Below are positions 7,416-15,456 of a stretch of DNA of 64,000 nucleotides, one piece after another. The notes beneath the pieces were generated by a model. It saw only the letters and a list, made by a program, of their open reading frames with translations. It was not told the origin of the DNA and ran no database searches. Origin of the DNA: Streptomyces sp. HUAS MG91. GTDB taxonomy: Bacteria > Actinomycetota > Actinomycetes > Streptomycetales > Streptomycetaceae. Positions within the stretch are counted from its first letter, which is position 1, and the number at the start of each line of letters is the position of its first letter. Location of the stretch: the NCBI RefSeq assembly GCF_040529335.1, contig NZ_CP159534.1, forward strand, positions 4,402,001 to 4,466,000, given 5' to 3'. The position numbers were made by a program, and so were the translations under genes.

Positions 7416-8893
7416 CCGTGGCTGACGACGACAAGACACCGGCCCGTGAGGTCATCACCGACTACGCGCAGGCGCACTTCCGGTACTTCCGCACCCCCGA
7501 CGGCACCGTCTACGCCCAGCAGAAGGGCCACCCCGTGGCCCGGCCGATCCGCTCACAGGGCACCACCGGCAGCCACCGCCAGGAACTCATGGTCGGCCTG
7601 TACCGCGACGGACGCGGCGTCTTCAACGGCTCCGCCATCAAGGAAGCCCTGGACCTGATCGAAGCCCTCGCGCTGAGCGAGGACGTCCAGCCGGTCTACA
7701 TCCGCGTGGCCCCCGGCTTCGACGGGGCGACCTGGCTGGACCTGGGACGCGACGACGGGCAGTCGGTGCGCATCCACCCGTCGGGCTGGGAGATCACCGT
7801 TCCCGATCCGCGTGAGGTGTGCTGGCGGCGCACCCAGCTCACGGGGGAACTGCCGCTGCCGGCCAAGGACACCGACGGCAAGGGAATCGATCTGCTGATG
7901 GGTCTGTGCAACTTCGCCACCGCCGACACCGAATCCCTCGCGCTCGCCTGGCTGATCGGCTGCCTCGGCCCGTCCGTCCCGGTACCGGCCCCGTTCCTCA
8001 CGGGGCCGCAGGGCGCGGGGAAGTCCACGGGCGGGCGGATGCTGATCCGGATCGTGGAGGGTATGACCGGGGACCTGCGCCGCGCCCCGAAGGACGAGGA
8101 GAACCTGATCGCGGCCGTGGCGGCGGGATGGGTCACCGCGCTCGACAACCTCTCCCACATGACCCCCGACCTGTCCGACGCGATGTGCTGCATCGTGACT
8201 GGAGCTGAGTCCGTGAAGCGGGCCCTGTTCACTGACGGGGATGTGTTCCGCGTCGGCTACCGCCGCCCCCTGCTGCTGACCGGCATCGACGTCGGCGTCA
8301 TCCGCCCCGACCTCGCCGAACGCCTGCTGCCCCTGCGCCTGGAACGCCCCAAGGTCCGGCGCACCGAGGCCGAGTTGTGGGTCGACTACGAGGAAGCACT
8401 GCCCATCGTCCTCGGCTCGCTCCTCGACCTAACGGTCAAGGTCCGGGCGGTGAAGGCGGAGACGCCGACGGATCTACGGATGGCGGACTTCGCCCACCTG
8501 TGTGCACAGCTCGATGCCGCGACGGGACTGGGAGCGCTGAAGGCGTATCGGGCGAGCCTGGACGACCTCAACGACGACGTGATCGAGGGCGACCTGCTCG
8601 CGCAGACCGTTCTCCGGCACGCCGAGACGCTCTCTGCGGGCACGGCGCAGCGGATGACGTCCACGGAGTGGCTGCACCTGCTGTCCGGCCTCTACAACGG
8701 CGAAGGGACCCGCCCCCTGCCCAAGGGGTGGCCGACCACCGGCAAGGTGCTCTCCGACCGTCTGAAGCGCATCCAGCCGACCCTGGCTGCCCGGGGCGTG
8801 CTCATCGACTCCGGGCGTACCAACGCGGGCCGCTACCTCGAAATGACCCGCCCCGCCGCCCCGGCGGGTCCCGAGCAGCAGCGCGCGTTCTGA
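7412..8893 (+). CDS. P-loop ATPase, replicative helicase-like
   Basis: A 493-residue protein with an N-terminal region without clear motif (1-190), then Walker A GPQGAGKST around residues 198-206 and a Walker B-like strand with LDNL near residue 250. It ends with a helical C-terminal part in which a winged-helix is plausible. This layout resembles the superfamily 3/D5-like helicases that pair with Prim-Pols in phages and AICEs. The GTG start overlaps the Prim-Pol stop (GTGA); a second GTG six bases on is possible. Together with the Prim-Pol and the iteron-like array to the right it probably forms the replication module. Confidence 0.72.
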   Translation: MTVADDDKTPAREVITDYAQAHFRYFRTPDGTVYAQQKGHPVARPIRSQGTTGSHRQELMVGLYRDGRGVFNGSAIKEALDLIEALALSEDVQPVYIRVAPGFDGATWLDLGRDDGQSVRIHPSGWEITVPDPREVCWRRTQLTGELPLPAKDTDGKGIDLLMGLCNFATADTESLALAWLIGCLGPSVPVPAPFLTGPQGAGKSTGGRMLIRIVEGMTGDLRRAPKDEENLIAAVAAGWVTALDNLSHMTPDLSDAMCCIVTGAESVKRALFTDGDVFRVGYRRPLLLTGIDVGVIRPDLAERLLPLRLERPKVRRTEAELWVDYEEALPIVLGSLLDLTVKVRAVKAETPTDLRMADFAHLCAQLDAATGLGALKAYRASLDDLNDDVIEGDLLAQTVLRHAETLSAGTAQRMTSTEWLHLLSGLYNGEGTRPLPKGWPTTGKVLSDRLKRIQPTLAARGVLIDSGRTNAGRYLEMTRPAAPAGPEQQRAF

Positions 8894-9329
8894 ACCGCGT
8901 CCGCACAGGCGACAAGCAAGAGGAGCACCAGCGTCGAGGCGTGCTCCTCTTGCTGTTCGGCGCAGCGCGCCGCCCCAAGGACGTGCCGCGCAGCGGCTCC
9001 TTCTTCACGTCTGAAGGCGACCCGCACCTCTACAGACACTCCCTCTTCTTTGTCCTAAGAGGGAAGACGTTGCGTCACCTGCGTCACTAGAGGGCGGGAA
9101 ACGGCCCCTCACCTGCGAATACAGGGGTGACGCAGACGGCCTATCTCTGCGTCATCGTGCGTCACCTGCGTCACCGCGTTCGTCATCGGTGACGCAGAAG
9201 GGTGACGCAGCCCAACTCCTTACGTCACGTAAAACCGCAGGTCATCCGGCACGGATGACACAGGAGACGCGGTGACGCAGAAATCCGAGCTTCGGACACA
9301 ACAGACCACCCCGCCCCGGAGGTTGATCC
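8894..9329. other. Non-coding region with replication-like repeats
   Basis: 436 bases without a credible gene between the helicase-like gene and the excisionase. Its right part (9070-9280) is packed with copies of a 9-base repeat (separate entry). A long frame that opens at a GTG inside one repeat copy (9272) runs into the integrase, but it has no ribosome-binding site and overlaps the whole excisionase gene, so I do not use it. Confidence 0.6.
9070..9280. repeat. Iteron-like array of GTGACGCAG, candidate origin
   Basis: Exact copies of GTGACGCAG lie on the plus strand at 9127, 9189, 9202 and 9272, and its complement CTGCGTCAC at 9079 and 9166. One-mismatch copies are at 9070, 9147 and 9157. 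That makes nine copies in about 210 bases in both orientations, next to the replication genes. Such arrays are typical of origins bound by an initiator, or of an operator controlling xis/int. The core half CTGCGTCAC is partly self-similar in spacing, with copies abutting at 9070/9079 and 9157/9166. Confidence 0.6.
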
Positions 9330-9572
9330 GTGACGACCAGCGATGCGCCCGTAGCGGGCGCCGAAGTCGAGTTCGACCCCACACTCCTCGCGCTCACGGT
9401 CGAAGAGGCTGCCCGGCGCCTCTCCGTTGGCCGCACCACGATGTACGCCCTCATCCGCGACGGAGCCGTAGAGACGGTGCCTATCGGCCGCCTGCGTCGC
9501 GTGCCCGTCAAGGCCATCAGCGCCTACCTGGAAACCCGCATGCAGACACGCCCCACGTCCCACGCCGCGTAA
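9330..9572 (+). CDS. xis: Excisionase-type helix-turn-helix protein
   Basis: An 80-residue protein of the MerR/Xis-like helix-turn-helix class. Residues 20-66 contain TVEEAARRLSVGRTTMYALI, followed by a wing with the usual IGRLRRVP pattern seen in DNA-binding domains of the excisionase family. The GTG start follows CGGAGG by 7 bases. It lies 8 bases upstream of the integrase and would set the direction of recombination by bending DNA at the attachment site. It could also act as a regulator; position favours excisionase. Confidence 0.82.
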   Translation: MTTSDAPVAGAEVEFDPTLLALTVEEAARRLSVGRTTMYALIRDGAVETVPIGRLRRVPVKAISAYLETRMQTRPTSHAA

Positions 9573-9580
9573 GGAGAACC

Positions 9581-10840
9581 ATGGAGAAGCGCGCCAAACG
9601 CCCCGATGGAGCGTCGTCCATCTACCTCGGCAAGGACGGCTATTGGCATGGGCGGGTGACCGTCGGCGTCCGGGACGACGGGAGCTCCGACAGACGTCAC
9701 GTCTCCAGCAAGATCAGCGAAGCAGAGGTGATCAAGAAGGTCCGGGAGCTGGAGAAGCAGCGGGACGCGGGGAAAGTTCGCAAGCCGGGACGCCCGTGGA
9801 CCGTCAAGGCGTGGCTACTTCACTGGGTGGAGGAGATCGCGAAGCCGTCGGTACGCGAGAACACGTACGCCGGATACGAGGTAGCGGTCAGAGTCCATCT
9901 GATCCCCGGGGTCGGCGCCCACCGGCTGGACAAGTTGGAGCCTGAGCACTTGGAGCGCTTCTACACGAAGATGCTGGCCAACGGCAGCAAGCCCGCCACA
10001 GCCCACCAGGTCCATCGCAGCGTTCGCACGGCGCTCAATCACGCGATGCGGCGCGGCCACGTCACTCGGAACGTCGCCATGCTCGCTGTCCCGCCCCGGG
10101 TCGAGGACGAGGAGGTCGAGCCGTACGACATCGAGGAGGTTCAGAGGCTCCTCTCCGAAGCGGCGAAGCTCCGGAACAGCGCGCGCTGGTCTATCGCCCT
10201 CGCTCTGGGACTCCGACAGGGGGAGGCGCTGGGTCTGCGCTGGTCAGACGTGGACCTAGCCGCAGGCATCTTGCGAGTGCGGAAGAACAGGCTGCGCCCG
10301 AAGTACCTGCACGGCTGCGGCGGGGAGTGCGGGCGGACACCCGGCTACTGCAAGAAGCGGATCAGGAAGAACGAGGACACGGCGAACACGAAGTCACGCG
10401 CCGGCCGCCGGGTGATCGGTGTGCCTGACGAACTGGCCCGACTCCTGGAACTTCACCGGCAGGAACAGGACCGCGAACGCGGCCGGGCCGCCCAGGAGTG
10501 GACCGAGACAGGATTCGTCTTCACGTCCCCCAACGGCCAGCCGCTGATGCCCAGCACCGACTACGACGTCTGGAAGCAGTTGCTGAAGGACGCGAAGGTC
10601 CGCGACGGACGACTGCATGACGCTCGCCACACGGCCGCCACGGTGCTGCTCATCCTCGGAGTGCCTGAGCGGGTGGTCATGCAAATCATGGGCTGGTCGT
10701 CCACAGCGATGGCGGCCCGCTATCAGCACGTGACCGGAGGAATCCTGGCCGACGTGGCGCAACAGGTCGGCGGTCTCATCTGGGAGGTGGCCAAGCCCGA
10801 CACCGGCCACGAGCCGGACAGCTCCGCAGAGGCGCGTTGA
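9581..10840 (+). CDS. int: Tyrosine site-specific integrase
   Basis: A 419-residue tyrosine recombinase that integrates and excises the element at the neighbouring tRNA-Ser gene. The N-terminal 60 residues are a basic arm-binding domain, residues about 75-175 the SAM-like core-binding domain, and residues about 185-400 the catalytic domain. Catalytic residues visible: Arg212 (LRQGEALG), His346 and Arg349 (LHDARHTAA), Trp in MGWSS at the second His position, and nucleophile Tyr381 (ARYQHV). An insertion near residues 247-262 carries four cysteines (CGGEC, YC). The ATG has AAGGAG 5 bases before it. The gene end is 66 bases from the tRNA 3' end, the usual arrangement. Confidence 0.93.
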   Translation: MEKRAKRPDGASSIYLGKDGYWHGRVTVGVRDDGSSDRRHVSSKISEAEVIKKVRELEKQRDAGKVRKPGRPWTVKAWLLHWVEEIAKPSVRENTYAGYEVAVRVHLIPGVGAHRLDKLEPEHLERFYTKMLANGSKPATAHQVHRSVRTALNHAMRRGHVTRNVAMLAVPPRVEDEEVEPYDIEEVQRLLSEAAKLRNSARWSIALALGLRQGEALGLRWSDVDLAAGILRVRKNRLRPKYLHGCGGECGRTPGYCKKRIRKNEDTANTKSRAGRRVIGVPDELARLLELHRQEQDRERGRAAQEWTETGFVFTSPNGQPLMPSTDYDVWKQLLKDAKVRDGRLHDARHTAATVLLILGVPERVVMQIMGWSSTAMAARYQHVTGGILADVAQQVGGLIWEVAKPDTGHEPDSSAEAR

Positions 10841-10865
10841 GACTGTAGATGAGACTGCGAAAGAC

Positions 10866-10899
10866 GAAGGCCCGGACCGATTGCTCGGTCCGGGCCTTC
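10866..10899. terminator. Bidirectional terminator between int and tRNA-Ser
   Basis: A perfect 15-bp stem (GAAGGCCCGGACCGA and its complement) with a TTGC loop. It can stop int transcription from the left and the tRNA-Ser transcript coming from the right. Confidence 0.75.
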
Positions 10900-10905
10900 T
10901 GCCTG

Positions 10906-10990
10906 CGGAGGATACGAGATTCGAACTCGTGAGGGGTTGCCCCCAACACGCTTTCCAAGCGTGCGCCCTAGGCCACTAGGCGAATCCTCC
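10906..10990 (-). tRNA. tRNA-Ser(GGA), attachment site of the AICE
   Basis: An 85-nt class II tRNA on the minus strand with acceptor GGAGGAT/ATCCTCC, discriminator G, anticodon stem CACGC/GCGTG with loop TTGGAAA (anticodon GGA), a long variable arm and T-loop TTCGAAT. CCA is not encoded. The 3' end faces the integrase, so the 3' part of this gene is the expected attL/attR core. I found no second copy of the 3' segment in the window, so the far att site is to the left of base 1. Confidence 0.93.
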
Positions 10991-11086
10991 GCGGCAAACA
11001 ATACAAGACGTTTGAGGGTGCTCGCGAACGCCTACCCCTGGCCCGGAGGGAACTCGTTCCACCGGCCCGGAGCATGTACTCTGGGC

Positions 11087-11176
11087 GCAGCCCCTCACGT
11101 GGCGCTATCTGACTGAACTCCCCCAGGGCCGGAAGGCAGCAAGGGTAGGTTGGCTCTGGCGGGTGCGTGGGGGGCG
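11087..11176 (+). ncRNA. ffs: Signal recognition particle RNA (4.5S, small bacterial type)
   Basis: The apical signature GGGCCGGAAGGCAGCAAGGG lies around 11126-11145, and the outer stem pairs CCCCTCACG (11091) with CGTGGGGG (11166). This is the conserved Ffh-binding hairpin of the small bacterial SRP RNA. It sits just upstream of dnaX, as in other Streptomyces. The exact ends are approximate. Confidence 0.88.
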
Positions 11177-11240
11177 TTTGCGTTCCCGGGCGGTGCGGGG
11201 GCGGGCCGCGTTGTCGGTGGGCGCCTATAACCTCGTATGC

Positions 11241-13460
11241 GTGTCGTCTCTCGCGCTGTACCGCCGTTATCGCCCGGAGTCGTTCGCCGAGGTCATCGGG
11301 CAGGAGCATGTCACCGACCCGTTGCAGCAGGCGCTGCGGAACAACCGGGTCAATCACGCGTACCTGTTCTCAGGTCCGCGCGGCTGCGGCAAGACGACCA
11401 GCGCGCGCATCCTGGCCCGCTGTCTGAACTGCGAGCAGGGCCCCACCCCGACGCCGTGCGGCGAGTGCCAGAGCTGCCAGGACCTCGCGAGGAACGGGCC
11501 GGGGTCGATCGACGTCATCGAGATCGACGCGGCCTCGCACGGTGGTGTCGACGACGCTCGTGACCTGCGGGAGAAGGCGTTCTTCGGGCCGGCCGGCAGC
11601 CGGTACAAGATCTACATCATCGACGAGGCCCACATGGTCACGTCGGCGGGGTTCAACGCTCTGCTGAAGGTCGTCGAGGAGCCGCCGGAGCACCTCAAGT
11701 TCATCTTCGCGACGACGGAGCCCGAGAAGGTCATCGGGACGATCCGGTCGCGTACGCACCACTATCCGTTCCGGCTCGTGCCGCCGGGCACCCTGCGGGA
11801 CTACCTCGGTGAGGTGTGCGGCAAGGAGGACATCCCCGTCGCGGACGGCGTGCTTCCGCTCGTCGTGCGGGCCGGTGCCGGTTCTGTGCGTGACTCGATG
11901 TCCGTCATGGACCAGCTCCTCGCCGGTGCCGGCGAGGAGGGTGTGACGTACGCCATGGCGACGGGCCTGCTCGGGTACACGGAGGCGTCGCTGCTCGACT
12001 CCGTCATCGAGGCCTTCGCCACGGGTGACGGCGCGGCCGCGTTCGAGGTCGTGGACCGGGTCATCGAGGGGGGCAACGACCCGCGCAGGTTCGTCTCCGA
12101 CCTCCTTGAGCGGCTGCGCGACCTGGTGATCCTGGCCGCCGTGCCGGACGCCGCCGAGAAGGGGCTGATCGACGCCCCGGCCGATGTCGTGGAGCGGATG
12201 CAGGCGCAGGCGAGCACGTTCGGCGCCGCCGAGCTGAGCCGCGCGGCCGACCTGGTCAACGAGGGCCTGACCGAGATGCGCGGGGCCAACGCGCCGCGAC
12301 TCCAGCTGGAGCTGATCTGCGCGCGCGTGCTGCTGCCCGCCGCGTACGACGACGAGCGCTCGGTCATGGCACGGCTCGACCGCATCGAACGCGGCGGCGT
12401 CTTCACCCCGGGCGGGCAGGGGCCCGGTCCGGCGATGGCGTACGTTCCCGGTCCCGATGCCCACGCCGTGCCTCCCGCCGCGCAGGTCCCGCCCGGCGGC
12501 GGCCCGGCGGCGGCCCGCGCGGCGGTGCGCGGCGGCGCCCCGGGTGAGCCCCAGGCTCCGGTTCAGCCCCCGGCACCGGTCCAGCCTCCGGCACCGGCGC
12601 CCGCCCAGCCCGAGGTCCAGGCGCAGGCCCCCGCACCCGCCCCGGCCCCAACCCCGGCTCCCGAGGCCGCGCAGGCCCCGGGAGCCTGGCCCACCGCGGC
12701 GCCCGCCGGAGGAGGCCGCAGGCCCGGTGGCTGGCCCACCGCGGCGGCCGCCGGCACCGGACAGCCGCCCGCGCCGCAGCAGCCCGCACCCGCATCCGCC
12801 CCCGCGCCGGAGCCCGCCGCGGCCCCCGCACCCATGGCGGCGGCGCCGGCCGGCGGCCCCGACCCGCGCACCCTCTGGCCGAACATCCTGGAGGCGGTCA
12901 AGAACAAGCGCCGCTTCACCTGGATGCTGATCAGCCAGAACGCCCAGGTGACCGGCTTCGACGGCACCACCTTGCAGCTCGGGTTCGTGAACGCGGGCGC
13001 GCGTGACCGTTTCGCGAGCAGCGGTGGCGAAGAGGTCCTGAAGGCGGCCCTGGCCGAGCAGTTCAACGTCCAGTGGAAGATCGACGCGGTCGTCGACGCC
13101 TCGGGCGGCGGCGCCCCCGCACCCGCCGGTGGCTATGGCGGCGGAGGCGGTTACGGCGGCGGTGCCGGTGGCGGCGCGGGTTACGGGGGCGGTGGCGGCG
13201 GTGGCTACGCCCCTGCCCCGCCGACCCCGCAGCCCGCCGCTCCCCAGCCGGCCGCACCGGCTCCGGCTCCGTCCCAGGCCCCGGCCTCGTCGAATCCCGC
13301 TCCGACGCCGCCCCCGGCACCGGCCCGTCGGCCCGTCTCGGTGGAGGACGACACCCCGGAGGACGACGACCCGGACCTGGACGAGAACGCCCTGTCGGGC
13401 CACGACCTGATCGTCCGCGAGCTGGGCGCGACGGTGCTGGACGAATTCGCCAACGAGTAG
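11241..13460 (+). CDS. dnaX: DNA polymerase III subunit gamma/tau
   Basis: A 739-residue clamp-loader ATPase. Walker A GPRGCGKTT spans residues 45-53. A zinc module (CLNC, CGEC, C) follows near residues 62-82. IIDEAHM is the Walker B near residue 117, and the SRC-like segment TIRSRTHHYPF carries the Arg sensor. Domain III continues to about residue 375. From about 400 to 540 the protein is a Pro/Ala linker; residues 540-625 form a folded segment; then comes a Gly/Tyr-rich run (GGYGGG repeats, about 635-655), a second Pro-rich linker and an acidic tail. The GTG at 11241 gives the usual start SSLALYRRYRPE. The gene follows the SRP RNA. Confidence 0.95.
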   Translation: MSSLALYRRYRPESFAEVIGQEHVTDPLQQALRNNRVNHAYLFSGPRGCGKTTSARILARCLNCEQGPTPTPCGECQSCQDLARNGPGSIDVIEIDAASHGGVDDARDLREKAFFGPAGSRYKIYIIDEAHMVTSAGFNALLKVVEEPPEHLKFIFATTEPEKVIGTIRSRTHHYPFRLVPPGTLRDYLGEVCGKEDIPVADGVLPLVVRAGAGSVRDSMSVMDQLLAGAGEEGVTYAMATGLLGYTEASLLDSVIEAFATGDGAAAFEVVDRVIEGGNDPRRFVSDLLERLRDLVILAAVPDAAEKGLIDAPADVVERMQAQASTFGAAELSRAADLVNEGLTEMRGANAPRLQLELICARVLLPAAYDDERSVMARLDRIERGGVFTPGGQGPGPAMAYVPGPDAHAVPPAAQVPPGGGPAAARAAVRGGAPGEPQAPVQPPAPVQPPAPAPAQPEVQAQAPAPAPAPTPAPEAAQAPGAWPTAAPAGGGRRPGGWPTAAAAGTGQPPAPQQPAPASAPAPEPAAAPAPMAAAPAGGPDPRTLWPNILEAVKNKRRFTWMLISQNAQVTGFDGTTLQLGFVNAGARDRFASSGGEEVLKAALAEQFNVQWKIDAVVDASGGGAPAPAGGYGGGGGYGGGAGGGAGYGGGGGGGYAPAPPTPQPAAPQPAAPAPAPSQAPASSNPAPTPPPAPARRPVSVEDDTPEDDDPDLDENALSGHDLIVRELGATVLDEFANE

Positions 13461-13854
13461 CCCCTCTCTTGGACGTACACCCCTAGGGGCGCGAGGAACT
13501 GCGCGAGCAACCCCCACAGCCGGTCAGCCGACATACACCCCTAGGGGCGCGAGGAACTGCGCGAGAACCCCCACTTGCCGTCAGACGACGCACAACCTAG
13601 GGGCGCGGGGAACTGCGCGAGCAACCCCCACAGCCGGTCAGTCGACATACACCCCCAGGGGCGCGGGGAACTGCGCGAGAAGCCCCACCTGCCGTCAGCC
13701 GACGCACAACCCAGGGGCGCGGGGAACGGCGCGAGCAACCCCCACCACCCGCGGCCGACGAACCACCGCCCCTGGAGAAACCCACAAACCCCGCCCGTCC
13801 ACACCCTGGGACGCCCCTACAAGGGCCCCCGCCGACGCCGGATAGGCTGACCGC
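13461..13854. other. Intergenic region filled by short repeats
   Basis: The 394 bases between dnaX and purD hold no gene. Most of it (13481-13738) is a five-copy repeat array described separately; the remainder is a C-rich leader before purD. Frames that cross the array on the minus strand only echo the repeat. Confidence 0.7.
13481..13738. repeat. Five-copy alternating GGGGCGCGGGGAACTGCGCGAG repeat
   Basis: Copies of the core GGGGCGCGxGGAACTGCGCGAG start at 13486, 13544, 13600, 13658 and 13714. Spacings alternate 58, 56, 58, 56 because two flanking types alternate: one followed by CAACCCCCACAGCCGGTCAG, the other by AACCCCCACTTGCCGTCAG-like sequence. The array is therefore a 114-bp higher-order repeat (ABABA). 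A single copy also lies at 32981-33004. The first copies begin with the palindrome CCCCTAGGGG. This core is, as far as I recall, a common dispersed intergenic element in Streptomyces, perhaps acting as a terminator. Confidence 0.75.
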
Positions 13855-15114
<1,260 letters not shown>

Positions 15115-15137
15115 CCGGAACGACGCGCAGCACGAGC

Positions 15138-15170
15138 CGCCGGGCGGGAGCCACCCTCTCCCGCCCGGCG
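15138..15170 (+). terminator. Terminator after purD
   Basis: A perfect 13-bp stem (CGCCGGGCGGGAG and its complement) with a 7-nt loop, starting 24 bases after the purD stop. Confidence 0.7.
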
Positions 15171-15456
15171 CCCTCATGTCAGCCACCTTTACCCAAAGCC
15201 ATTCCATCGAGTGACCGCTCGCCCATCCGGCTGACGACGCACCGGAGCCCAACTAGGGTGCGGCGCACGGAGTTCGGGCACCCCTGAAGCCGGACTCCGC
15301 CCAGGCGAACCCGGGGCGGAGCCGGGGACAGAACCAGACGGACCACCGGCATTGCGATGTCAGTGACGGGTGCCACAGTGGGGGAGTGAGCAACGCCACC
15401 AGTGTTCTGCCGCGGGCCTCGGCCCCCGGCCGGACAAAAGGCAGAGGCAGCAGGGG
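15171..15456. other. Intergenic region upstream of the pseudo-peptidase gene
   Basis: About 290 bases without a gene. It includes a GC-rich imperfect dyad (CCGGACTCCGCCC ... GGGGCGGAGCCGG, near 15290-15325). I see no confident promoter. Confidence 0.4.

Noticed and set aside
9272..9580. Longer integrase start at GTG 9272
   Set aside because: The GTG is part of the GTGACGCAG repeat, lacks a ribosome-binding site and would overlap the whole excisionase gene; ATG 9581 has AAGGAG.
13541..13804. Minus-strand frame of 87 codons with tryptophan-rich repeats between dnaX and purD
   Set aside because: It is only the translation of the five-copy intergenic repeat.
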